Positions 1 to 4,923 of a stretch of DNA of 5,423 bases are shown here, piece by piece. Origin of the DNA: Armatimonadota bacterium (GTDB taxonomy: Bacteria > Armatimonadota > Zipacnadia > Zipacnadales > VGFC01); NCBI GenBank assembly GCA_016869015.1, contig VGFB01000340.1, forward strand, positions 1 through 5,423. Reading direction: 5' to 3'. The stretch's first letter is position 1, and each line of letters starts with the position of its first letter. The position numbers and the translations under genes are program-made. The notes below the pieces were generated by a model. That model was given only the letters and a program-made list of their open reading frames with translations. It did no database searches and was not told the origin of the DNA.

Positions 1-281
1 TGACCAAGGGGAAGGGCTTCGCCGGCGGGATCAAGCGTCACGGGTTCCATGGGGGCAAGGCGACACACGGCTCCAAGGTGCACCGCGCGCCCCAGTCGAC
101 CGGCGCCACCGATCCGGCCCGCGTTTTCGCCGGCGTGCGCAAGCCCGGTCACATGGGATCTGAGCGCTACACGATGCGGGGCGCAAAGATCGTGAAGATC
201 GACACCGCCCGCAACCTGCTGCTGGTGAAGGGCGCCGTGCCGGGGGCGAACGGCGGCCTGCTGGTCATCACCGCGAACTGA
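1..281 (+). CDS. rplC: 50S ribosomal protein L3, C-terminal part (5' truncated by window edge)
   Basis: This is the 3' end of the gene for large-subunit protein L3, which binds 23S rRNA early in assembly and reaches towards the peptidyl transferase centre. The frame is open from base 3 and gives 92 residues before TGA at 279-281. The visible segment opens with the L3 signature TKGKGFAGGIKRHGFHGG, followed by HRAPQSTGATDPARVF, KPGHMGSER and the C-terminal NLLLVKGAVPGANGG, all family landmarks. The E. coli L3 segment QNQTPGK carries the glutamine methylated by PrmB. Here the matching stretch is one residue shorter (ATDPARVF) and has no glutamine, as in many non-proteobacterial L3 proteins. The N-terminal half and start lie upstream. 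rplD follows 32 bases later. The family assignment is certain from motifs. Confidence 0.97.
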   Translation, partial: TKGKGFAGGIKRHGFHGGKATHGSKVHRAPQSTGATDPARVFAGVRKPGHMGSERYTMRGAKIVKIDTARNLLLVKGAVPGANGGLLVITAN

Positions 282-282
282 C

Positions 283-298
283 CGCGCCCGGAAGCGCG
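283..298 (+). other. Short inverted repeat after the rplC stop
   Basis: CGCGC at 283-287 is the exact reverse complement of GCGCG at 294-298, with a six-base loop between. It begins one base after the rplC stop and lies just before the rplD SD at 298-304. A five-bp GC stem could easily be chance in DNA this GC-rich. It is listed because similar elements sit in other gaps of this operon. No T tract follows, so it is not an intrinsic terminator. Confidence 0.35.
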
Positions 299-313
299 AA
301 AGGAACTCCCAGG

Positions 314-949
314 ATGGCTGAGGCAGCGCTGTATAACTGCGAGGGGGAGAAGGTCGATCAGATCTCGCTTCCCGACGAGGTCTTCGATGCGCCGCCGAAT
401 CAGGCGCTGGTCTATCAGGCGAGCGTGCGCCTCGGGCGCGTGAGGCGGGTCGGCTCCGTCGATACGAAGACCCGCAGCGAGGTTGTCGCCACGACGGCGA
501 AGTGGTATCGGCAGAAGGGCACTGGCCACGCCCGTCACGGCAACCGCGCGGCGAACCTCTTCGTGGGCGGCAACAAGGCCCACGGACCGCACGGCCGCAA
601 GACCACCGACGGCTTGCCCAAGCGGATGCGTCGGCAGGCGATGTTCGCCGTACTCAGCGACCGTCGACGAGGTTCGCGCCTCACCGTCATCGAGCAGTTC
701 GAGATCGAGGACTACTCGACCCGACGCTTCCGCGAGATCCTGGACAGCCTCGACGCCTTCGGCAGGATCCTGGTGGTCATTGGGCCCGATGAGGACTCCG
801 ACGAGAAGATCTACCGCAGCGGGCGCAACATCCCGCTGGTCACGATCCGCACCGCGCCGCACCTGTCGCTGGACGACCTGCTGCGCGCCGAGCGCATCGT
901 GTTGACCCGCGCGGGCCTGCAGAAGCTGGAGGAGGTCTGGCTGTCATGA
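314..949 (+). CDS. rplD: 50S ribosomal protein L4
   Basis: L4 is a primary 23S rRNA-binding protein whose extended loop lines the peptide exit tunnel. In E. coli it also represses its own S10 operon. The product is 211 residues, normal for the family. Residues 53-57 are TRSEV and residues 64-76 are WYRQKGTGHARHG, the core of the extended loop, followed by FVGGNKAHGP and LPKRMRRQAMFAVLSDR. The globular domain ends with PLVTIRTAPHLSLDDLLRAE and a C-terminal helix. The ATG at 314 has the SD GAAAGGA at 298-304. The stop overlaps the rplW start (ATGA, 946-949), so the two are probably translationally coupled. The loop differs from the common KPWRQKGTGRARQG form. Whether this L4 autoregulates cannot be judged, because the operon leader is outside the window. 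Confidence 0.97.
   Translation: MAEAALYNCEGEKVDQISLPDEVFDAPPNQALVYQASVRLGRVRRVGSVDTKTRSEVVATTAKWYRQKGTGHARHGNRAANLFVGGNKAHGPHGRKTTDGLPKRMRRQAMFAVLSDRRRGSRLTVIEQFEIEDYSTRRFREILDSLDAFGRILVVIGPDEDSDEKIYRSGRNIPLVTIRTAPHLSLDDLLRAERIVLTRAGLQKLEEVWLS
928..935 (+). promoter_or_regulatory. Ribosome binding site of rplW inside the end of rplD
   Basis: GGAGGAGG lies ten bases before ATG 946 and is coded within the last codons of rplD. It selects 946 over the in-frame ATG at 961, which would be 25 bases away and too far for normal SD use. Its position inside rplD fits coupling through the ATGA overlap. Confidence 0.8.
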
Positions 950-1263
950 TCACCCCCGAGATGCTCGCGCAGTACCGGAAGCTCATCCTCCGCCCGGTCG
1001 TGACCGAGAAGAGCATGGCGCAGACCGAGAGCGGCCAGCAGAGCAAGTACACGTTCGAGGTGGACCCGAGGGCGAACAAGACGGAGATCCGACGGGCGGT
1101 GGAGGCGCTGTGGGGTGTGCGGGTGGTCCAGGTCAACACCATGAACGTGCGCGGCAAGGACCGGCGCCAGAGCTTCAAGTACCGGATCGGGACGACGGCC
1201 CGACGGAAGAAGGCCATCGTGACCCTGGCCCAGGGACAGACGATCGACGTTCTGGGCGGGTAG
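946..1263 (+). CDS. rplW: 50S ribosomal protein L23
   Basis: L23 sits at the mouth of the polypeptide exit tunnel on 23S rRNA domain III, where trigger factor and the signal recognition particle dock. The product is 105 residues, within the normal 95-105 range. The family pattern is clear: LILRPVVTEKS near residues 13-23, then YTFEVDPRANKTEIRRAVE and WGVRVVQVNTMNVRGKDRR, with the C-terminal strand VTLAQGQTIDVL. The frame overlaps the rplD stop by four bases. The TAG at 1261-1263 is followed, eight bases later, by an 11-copy heptamer array rather than directly by rplB. The array does not enter this coding sequence. Product identity is certain. Confidence 0.97.
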   Translation: MITPEMLAQYRKLILRPVVTEKSMAQTESGQQSKYTFEVDPRANKTEIRRAVEALWGVRVVQVNTMNVRGKDRRQSFKYRIGTTARRKKAIVTLAQGQTIDVLGG

Positions 1264-1270
1264 GGACGGC

Positions 1271-1350
1271 AGTGCGGAGTGCGGAGTGCGGAGTGCGAAG
1301 TGCGGAGTGCGAAGTGCGGAGTGCGAAGTGCGAAGTGCGGAGTGCGAAGT
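1271..1350 (+). repeat. Tandem heptamer array, 11 copies of AGTGCGR plus AGT
   Basis: Eleven head-to-tail seven-base units AGTGCGG or AGTGCGA run from 1271 to 1347, followed by a partial AGT. Only the last base varies, always a purine; the copies end in order G G G A G A G A A G A. Units 4-11 contain five of the six Gs' alternation with A, so the array is a two-variant mosaic rather than one decayed repeat. Because seven is not a multiple of three, the array codes a seven-residue peptide period in each frame on both strands, which creates spurious open frames. There are no spacers, so it is not a CRISPR. Short heptanucleotide tandem repeats are documented in cyanobacteria (STRRs). This unit resembles arrays I associate with several environmental phyla, from memory only. 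It lies between two core ribosomal protein genes, and its function is unknown. Confidence 0.97.
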
Positions 1351-1356
1351 TGACGG

Positions 1357-1392
1357 CGCGGGTGCCTGGAAGGGCGAGTTGAGCCACCCGCG
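1357..1392 (+). promoter_or_regulatory. Stem-loop just upstream of the rplB ribosome binding site
   Basis: CGCGGGTG at 1357-1364 is a perfect eight-base inverted match to CACCCGCG at 1385-1392, enclosing a 20-base loop. The stem ends four bases before the rplB SD (AAGGTGA, 1396-1402). In the transcript it would separate the heptamer array from the rplB start and hold the region before the SD in structure. No T tract follows, so termination is unlikely. A chance inverted repeat in GC-rich DNA cannot be excluded. Confidence 0.5.
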
Positions 1393-1408
1393 AGCAAGGT
1401 GAGAAGCG

Positions 1409-2239
1409 ATGCCTCCCAAGAGCAACGTGAAGCCCACATCGCCCGGTCGGCGGCGCTACCGGCCGCTCGACACGAGCGATCTGACCAAGAAGGCGCCGGA
1501 GCGGTCCCTGACCCGCCGCCGGAAGGTGCACGCCGGACGGAACAACACGGGAACGATCACGGTCCGCCACCGCGGCGGCGGCGTTCCCCGCCGGTACCGG
1601 CAGATTGACTTCAAGCGGGCGAAGGACGGCATCCTGGCCACGGTGGCTTCGGTCGAGTACGACCCGAACCGCTCCGCTCACATCGCGCTCCTGCACTATG
1701 CCGATGGGGTCAAGGCCTACATCCTGGCTCCCGCGGGGCTGAAGGTGGGGGCGAAGATCGTGTCCGGCGATCGCGTGCCGGTCCGCCCGGGCAACTGCAT
1801 GCCGCTGGAGAGCATCCCGGTTGGGACCACCGTCCACTGTGTGGAGCTGCAGCCGGAGAGGGGCGCTCAGCTCGCCCGCAGCGCCGGCGCCTCGGCGCAG
1901 ATCGTCGCGAAGGAGGGCAAGTACGCGACCTTGCGGCTGCCCTCCGGCGAGATGCGGCTGGTGTTCCAGCGGTGCCGCGCGACGGTGGGAACGGTGGGCA
2001 ACGAGGAGCACCTGACGCAGGACGCGGGGAAGGCCGGACGCCGGCGCCACCAGGGCTGGCGGCCGACGGTCCGCGGCACGGTCATGAACCCGGTGGATCA
2101 CCCCCACGGCGGCGGCGAGGGCAAGGCTCCGGTGGGGCGCCCCAGCCCGGTCAGCCCGTGGGGGAAGCCGACCCTGGGGAAGAAGACGCGCGTGAAGAAG
2201 CCCAGCGACAAGCAGATCGTGCGGCGGCGGACGAAGTAG
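1409..2239 (+). CDS. rplB: 50S ribosomal protein L2
   Basis: L2 is one of the most conserved large-subunit proteins. It is needed for subunit association and lies close to the peptidyl transferase centre. The product is 276 residues, as expected. Landmarks in order are KPTSPGRRRYRPL (8-20), GRNNTGTITVRHRGGG (43-58), YRQIDFKR (63-70), VEYDPNRSAHIALL (82-95), YILAPAGLKVG (104-114), QLARSAG (154-160), GKAGRRRHQGWRPTVRG (207-223) and MNPVDHPHGGGEG (226-238). The DHPH motif holds the histidine matching E. coli His229. The SD AAGGTGA lies six bases before ATG 1409. Some usually near-invariant positions differ: GGGVPRRYR for the common GGGHKRxYR, VHCVEL for VHNxEL, and RHQG for RWxG. The gene is intact and its identity is secure. 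Confidence 0.97.
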   Translation: MPPKSNVKPTSPGRRRYRPLDTSDLTKKAPERSLTRRRKVHAGRNNTGTITVRHRGGGVPRRYRQIDFKRAKDGILATVASVEYDPNRSAHIALLHYADGVKAYILAPAGLKVGAKIVSGDRVPVRPGNCMPLESIPVGTTVHCVELQPERGAQLARSAGASAQIVAKEGKYATLRLPSGEMRLVFQRCRATVGTVGNEEHLTQDAGKAGRRRHQGWRPTVRGTVMNPVDHPHGGGEGKAPVGRPSPVSPWGKPTLGKKTRVKKPSDKQIVRRRTK

Positions 2240-2242
2240 GGA

Positions 2243-2256
2243 CAGGCCGCGGCCTG
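2243..2256 (+). other. 14-bp perfect palindrome after the rplB stop
   Basis: CAGGCCGCGGCCTG is a perfect 14-base palindrome starting four bases after the rplB stop. As RNA it would fold to a five-bp stem with a CGCG tetraloop. As DNA it is a symmetric site of the kind a dimeric protein could bind. No T tract follows. It opens the 65-base gap before rpsS, which holds nothing else beyond the rpsS SD and a four-bp inverted repeat at 2268-2281. Confidence 0.5.
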
Positions 2257-2292
2257 CCGAGTGAACCGCGGAGTCGACCGCAACGGATAGAC

Positions 2293-2298
2293 GGAGGA
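2293..2298 (+). promoter_or_regulatory. Ribosome binding site that fixes the rpsS start
   Basis: GGAGGA lies six bases before ATG 2305. The rpsS frame stays open upstream to 1972, inside rplB, so the SD and the family N-terminus (MPRSIKKGPF) are what decide the start. Confidence 0.8.
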
Positions 2299-2304
2299 CA
2301 GCTG

Positions 2305-2595
2305 ATGCCCAGGTCCATCAAGAAGGGCCCCTTCGCCGACGAGAGCCTGGTGAAGAAGATCGCGCGGCTGAACGCCGATAACCGCAAGCAGGTCATCCGT
2401 ACCTGGTCGCGGCGCTCGACGATCCTACCGGAGATGGTCGGCCACACCATCGCCGTCTACGATGGCCGCCGCCACATCCCCGTGCTGATCACCGAGAACA
2501 TGGTGGGCCACAAGCTCGGGGAGTTCTCCCCGACGCGAACGTACCGGGGCATGAGCGGCGGGCGCGGGGAACGCACCACGAAGGTGGGCCGCTAG
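2305..2595 (+). CDS. rpsS: 30S ribosomal protein S19
   Basis: S19 binds 16S rRNA in the small-subunit head, pairs with S13, and contributes to an intersubunit bridge. The product is 96 residues, close to the family's 88-95. It begins MPRSIKKGPFADESLVKKI, the classic S19 start, and continues with IRTWSRRSTILPEMVGHTIAVYDGRRHIPV (31-60) and the signature MVGHKLGEFSPTRTYRG (66-82), followed by the usual flexible basic tail. ATG 2305 is chosen because of its SD at 2293-2298 and because the upstream open frame only shadows rplB. No unusual residues stand out. It lies between rplB and rplV in the standard S10 order. Confidence 0.97.
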   Translation: MPRSIKKGPFADESLVKKIARLNADNRKQVIRTWSRRSTILPEMVGHTIAVYDGRRHIPVLITENMVGHKLGEFSPTRTYRGMSGGRGERTTKVGR

Positions 2596-2612
2596 CCGCG
2601 CCGCTGTCGTTG

Positions 2613-2622
2613 AGAGCGCTCT
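2613..2622 (+). other. Weak palindrome in the rpsS-rplV gap
   Basis: AGAGCGCTCT is a 10-base perfect palindrome in the 51-base gap between rpsS and rplV. As RNA it forms at most three base pairs around a GCGC loop, so it is the weakest of the intergenic inverted repeats here. It is recorded for completeness. Confidence 0.25.
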
Positions 2623-2631
2623 GAAGGGTTG

Positions 2632-2637
2632 AAGGAG
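2632..2637 (+). promoter_or_regulatory. Ribosome binding site that fixes the rplV start
   Basis: AAGGAG lies nine bases before ATG 2647 and selects that start over an in-frame TTG at 2629. The TTG start would place this SD inside the gene and would add six residues not typical of L22. Confidence 0.75.
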
Positions 2638-2646
2638 TCGTCGACC

Positions 2647-2988
2647 ATGGAAGTCCGATCGATCGCCCGATTCCTCCGTTGCGGTCCCCAGAAGGTCCGG
2701 CGCTACGCCGCCCTGATCCGGGGCCGCGGCGTGGCTGAGGCCCGCGCGATCCTGGCGGTTCAGCCCAGCCCGGCGGCGGCGCTGCTGGACAAGGTGCTCA
2801 AGTCGGCGGCCGCCAACGCGGAGAACAACTTCGCCCTGGAGCCCGAGGCGCTGACGGTGAAGACGGCCACGGCGGATGACGGTGTGACGATGCCGCGCGT
2901 GCGCTATCGGGCTCGAGGCCGCGTGGACCGCATCAAGAAGCGGACCTGTCACATCACCGTTGTGCTGACGGACGGCGAAGAGGAGTAG
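2647..2988 (+). CDS. rplV: 50S ribosomal protein L22
   Basis: L22 contacts all 23S rRNA domains, and its long beta-hairpin reaches into the exit tunnel near the macrolide site. The product is 113 residues (E. coli 110). It starts MEVRSIARFLRCGPQKVRRYAALIRG, matching the family helix where S/GPxKVR is conserved. LLDKVLKSAAANAENN (46-61) is the central helix. DDGVTMPRVRYRARGRVDRIKKRTCHITVVL (77-107) is the hairpin plus the C-terminal RGRxxRIxKRTxHITVV signature. The hairpin looks full length, with no deletion of the kind linked to macrolide resistance. The common TLKRFRPRARGR reads TMPRVRYRARGR here. The C-terminus is short and acidic (DGEEE). The ATG start is preferred over an upstream TTG at 2629. 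Confidence 0.96.
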   Translation: MEVRSIARFLRCGPQKVRRYAALIRGRGVAEARAILAVQPSPAAALLDKVLKSAAANAENNFALEPEALTVKTATADDGVTMPRVRYRARGRVDRIKKRTCHITVVLTDGEEE

Positions 2989-3029
2989 GTCCGAGGTCGA
3001 GCGCCTCGGGCCATCCCCAAAGCGAGGGG
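2988..3029 (+). promoter_or_regulatory. Double hairpin covering the rplV-rpsC gap and the rpsC SD
   Basis: GGTCCGAGG at 2988-2996 pairs with CCTCGGGCC at 3004-3012, giving nine bp with one G-U and a seven-base loop. It starts at the last base of the rplV stop. Immediately after, CCCC at 3015-3018 can pair with GGGG at 3026-3029, which is part of the rpsC SD (GAGGGG, 3024-3029). The second, four-bp stem would mask the SD when ribosomes do not disrupt it. No T tract follows, so a translational or processing role is more plausible than termination. This is inferred from base complementarity only. Confidence 0.5.
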
Positions 3030-3036
3030 TTCCGGC

Positions 3037-3951
3037 ATGGGACAGAAGGTGCACCCGTATGGCCTGCGACTGGGCATCATCCGCCCGTGGATGAGCCGGT
3101 GGTTCGCGGAGGATGCGCGCTACCGGGAGCAGCTGATCGATGACGTGCGCATCCGGAAGCTGATCCGTGAACGGCTGCGCAACGCCTCGGTCAGTTCCAT
3201 CGCGATCGAGCGGACTGCTGATACGGTGACCGTCATCGTGCGGACGGCCAAGCCCGGCGTGGTCATCGGCCGGTCCGGCGCCGGTGTGGACCGCCTGAAC
3301 AAGGACATCCAGCAGGCGGTCGGCCGCAAGGTGCATCTCACCGTCGAGGAAGTCAAGCGGCCCGAGGTGGATGCCCAGCTTGTGGCGGAGAGCATCGCGC
3401 ATCAGATCGAGCGCCGGATCAGCTTCCGGCGGGCCATGCGCCAGGCCCTTCAGCGCACCATGAAGGCCGGCGGCCAGGGCATGAAGATCAAGATCAGCGG
3501 CCGCCTGGGCGGGGCTGAGATCGCCCACTCGGAGAGCGCGAAGAGCCCGACCGGACGGGTGCCGCTGCACACGCTGCGCGCCGACGTCGACTACGGCCTG
3601 GCGCAGGCCAAGACCAATCAGGGCAACATCGGGATCAAGGTGTGGATCTACAAGGGCGACATCATGCCCGAGCGGCGGCGAGCCTTCGAGCAGGCACGGG
3701 AGCGCGCGGAGACGCCGGGCGTGTCCGCACGGCGTGAGGAGCCGGAGGCGCCGGAAGCCGCGGCGGCGGAGACGGTGGAGGTGGCCGCGGAGGCGGTGGG
3801 CGAGCCCGAGGCGCCCCCGGCGGAGCCGATCGCTGTGGTGCCGTCGCCCGAGCCCGTAGCGGAGCCGGAGCCGGCCGGGGCGCCGACCTCCGAGCCGGCC
3901 GTGCCCGAGCAGACTCCCGAGGAGGGAGAACGCAACGATGTTGATGCCTAA
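3037..3951 (+). CDS. rpsC: 30S ribosomal protein S3 with long acidic C-terminal tail
   Basis: S3 lies at the mRNA entry site in the 30S head and helps mRNA helicase activity. The product is 304 residues, against about 210-240 for most bacteria. Residues 1-16 are MGQKVHPYGLRLGIIR, the family start. A type II KH domain follows, with GVVIGRSGAG at 74-83 (GRSG as GxxG loop). The C-terminal domain contains GGQGMKIKISGRLGGAEIAHSE (145-166), PLHTLRADVDYG (176-187) and the end strand KVWIYKGDI (201-209). The core ends near residue 215. About 90 residues follow, rich in Ala, Pro and Glu; residues 231-304 hold 18 Glu and no Lys, so they look disordered. The reading frame stays open to TAA, and the tail's last codons carry the rplP SD. 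Comparable tails occur in some other phyla; their role is not settled. Confidence 0.96.
   Translation: MGQKVHPYGLRLGIIRPWMSRWFAEDARYREQLIDDVRIRKLIRERLRNASVSSIAIERTADTVTVIVRTAKPGVVIGRSGAGVDRLNKDIQQAVGRKVHLTVEEVKRPEVDAQLVAESIAHQIERRISFRRAMRQALQRTMKAGGQGMKIKISGRLGGAEIAHSESAKSPTGRVPLHTLRADVDYGLAQAKTNQGNIGIKVWIYKGDIMPERRRAFEQARERAETPGVSARREEPEAPEAAAAETVEVAAEAVGEPEAPPAEPIAVVPSPEPVAEPEPAGAPTSEPAVPEQTPEEGERNDVDA
3921..3928 (+). promoter_or_regulatory. Ribosome binding site of rplP within the rpsC tail
   Basis: GGAGGGAG sits nine bases before ATG 3938 and fifteen before a second in-frame ATG at 3944, so 3938 is preferred. It is coded inside the S3 acidic tail, so ribosomes finishing rpsC pass directly over the rplP start. 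Confidence 0.75.
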
Positions 3952-4360
3952 GAGGACCAAGTTCCGCCGCCATCATCGCGGCAACATGCGCGGCCGACCC
4001 GAGCGGGGCGCTCGGCTCTCCTTCGGCGACTACGGCCTGCAGGCCCTGGAGCCCTGCTGGCTGACCAGCCGCCAGATCGAGGCCGCTCGCGTGGCGATGA
4101 CCCGTCACGCCCGCCGCGGCGGGAAAGTCTGGATCCGCGTCTTCCCCGACAAGCCCGTGACGAAGAAGCCCGCCGAGACGCGCATGGGCAAGGGCAAGGG
4201 GACGCCGGAGTTCTGGGTGGCGGTCGTCAAGACCGGTCGGATGCTGTTTGAGATGAGCGGCGTGGCCGACGACACGGCTCGCGAAGCCATGCGACTGGCG
4301 GCGATGAAGCTCCCGATCAAGACGCGCGTGGTATCGCGGGAGGAGGCGAGCCATGCCTGA
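3938..4360 (+). CDS. rplP: 50S ribosomal protein L16
   Basis: L16 helps organise the A-site region of the large subunit and is added late in assembly. The product is 140 residues (usual 136-145). It begins MLMPKRTKFRRHHRGNMRG, the standard L16 start, which supports ATG 3938 over 3944. Further landmarks are LSFGDYGLQALEPCWLTSRQIEAARVAMTR (27-56), KVWIRVFPDKPVTKKPAETRMGKGKG (63-88), VAVVKTGRMLFEMSGV (94-109) and AREAMRLAAMKLPIKT (114-129). Arg82 in RMGKGKG matches the E. coli Arg81 that is hydroxylated by RoxA (YcfD); whether it is modified here is unknown. The gene overlaps rpsC by 14 bases and rpmC by 8, a tightly coupled trio. Confidence 0.97.
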   Translation: MLMPKRTKFRRHHRGNMRGRPERGARLSFGDYGLQALEPCWLTSRQIEAARVAMTRHARRGGKVWIRVFPDKPVTKKPAETRMGKGKGTPEFWVAVVKTGRMLFEMSGVADDTAREAMRLAAMKLPIKTRVVSREEASHA

Positions 4361-4580
4361 CGACAGCAAGACCACCAGTGAGTTCCTGGAGCGCCTGCGC
4401 TCGTTCAGCGATCACGAGTTGGTCGAGCGGCTGAACCACGTCTCGGAGAGCCTGTTCAACTTGCGCTTCCGGCTGTCCTCCGGGCAGGTCGAGGACCCCA
4501 AGCGCATCCGGAAGTACCGCAAGGCCATCGCCCGGATCAAGACGATCCAGCGCGAGAGAGAACTGGCCCGCAACCGCTGA
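4353..4580 (+). CDS. rpmC: 50S ribosomal protein L29
   Basis: L29 is a small helical protein beside L23 at the tunnel exit. The product is 75 residues (family 60-75). The core matches the family: SDHELVERLNHVSESLFNLRFRLSSGQVEDPKRIRKYRKAIARIKTIQRERE, where LFNLRFRLSSGQ (34-45) and the helix RIRKYRKAIARIKTI (51-65) are the usual signature. The N-terminus MPDDSKTTSEF adds several polar residues before the first helix. ATG 4353 has the strong SD GGGAGGAGG at 4338-4346, six bases away and inside rplP, and overlaps the rplP end by eight bases. No Cys or metal site is seen. Identity is secure despite the short length. Confidence 0.95.
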   Translation: MPDDSKTTSEFLERLRSFSDHELVERLNHVSESLFNLRFRLSSGQVEDPKRIRKYRKAIARIKTIQRERELARNR

Positions 4581-4588
4581 GACCCTCG

Positions 4589-4632
4589 CAGGTCGGGCTG
4601 CCGACCTGACGGACGAGTCCCGGGACGGGGAC
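4589..4632 (+). promoter_or_regulatory. Strong tetraloop hairpin and second inverted repeat in the rpmC-rpsQ gap
   Basis: CAGGTCGG at 4589-4596 pairs perfectly with CCGACCTG at 4601-4608 across a GCTG tetraloop, an eight-bp stem nine bases after the rpmC stop. A second element follows: GTCCC (4617-4621) can pair either with the adjacent GGGAC (4622-4626, a 10-base palindrome) or with GGGAC at 4628-4632. The rpsQ SD AGGAAGG (4637-4643) lies just beyond and stays free. No T tract is present. The region could be a processing or mRNA-stabilising element, or a partial attenuator; the sequence alone does not decide. Confidence 0.6.
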
Positions 4633-4651
4633 TGATAGGAAGGTTGCACGC

Positions 4652-4915
4652 ATGGCTACGGAAGCCCGGAGCACGCGGAAGACCAAAGAGGGCGTGGTCG
4701 TCAGCGCCAAGATGGATAAGACCGTCGTGGTGAGCGTCGAGCGCCTGACCCGGCACCCGGTGTACAAGAAGGTGCTGCGGCGCAGCAGCCGGTTCAAGGC
4801 GCACGACGAAGCCAACGACTGCCACGAGGGCGACCGGGTCGAGATCGCCGAGTGCCGGCCGCTGAGCAAGAGCAAGGCGTGGCGCGTCACGAAGGTCGTG
4901 TCCCGCGCGCGCTGA
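4652..4915 (+). CDS. rpsQ: 30S ribosomal protein S17
   Basis: S17 is an early-binding small-subunit protein with an OB fold that holds helices 7 and 11 of 16S rRNA. The product is 87 residues, the usual size. The family pattern runs KTKEGVVVSAKMDKTVVVSVERLTRHPVYKKVLRRSSRFKAHDE (10-52), then CHEGDRVEIAECRPLSKSKAWRVTKVV (57-83), with the signature GDxVxIxExRPLSKxKxWR complete. ATG 4652 has SD AGGAAGG eight bases upstream. Seventy-one bases separate it from rpmC, where many genomes have a few bases or an overlap. It is the last ribosomal protein gene visible; rplN, which normally comes next, is replaced by an EF-G-like gene. Confidence 0.97.
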   Translation: MATEARSTRKTKEGVVVSAKMDKTVVVSVERLTRHPVYKKVLRRSSRFKAHDEANDCHEGDRVEIAECRPLSKSKAWRVTKVVSRAR

Positions 4916-4923
4916 GGCGCGAT

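Noticed and set aside
483..905. Plus-strand alternative frames within rplD, and similar ones at 1821-2015 and 4852-5142
   Set aside because: Low-complexity Arg/Ser/Pro-rich shadows of rplD, rplB and rpsQ/EF-G-like genes; no SD-supported start or family motif.
1271..1350. Array considered as a CRISPR
   Set aside because: The units are seven bases and contiguous, with no spacers and no cas genes.
811..1437. Minus-strand frames with repeated LRTPHSA/LRTSHSA peptides
   Set aside because: The repeats are only the antisense translation of the AGTGCGR DNA array, which is open in every frame on both strands; the rest shadows rplW.
1972..2304. Upstream in-frame extension of rpsS
   Set aside because: It overlaps the coding end of rplB, and the S19 N-terminus and SD fit ATG 2305.
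2629..2646. TTG at 2629 as the rplV start
   Set aside because: The six added residues do not match L22, and the AAGGAG SD is correctly placed for ATG 2647.
2425..3960. A 511-codon open frame on the minus strand across rpsS-rpsC, and other long minus-strand frames at 167-862, 1175-2107, 3662-4375 and 4412-5329
   Set aside because: They lie opposite confidently identified ribosomal protein genes, have Arg/Leu/His-rich composition typical of antisense reading of GC-rich genes, and show no recognisable motif.
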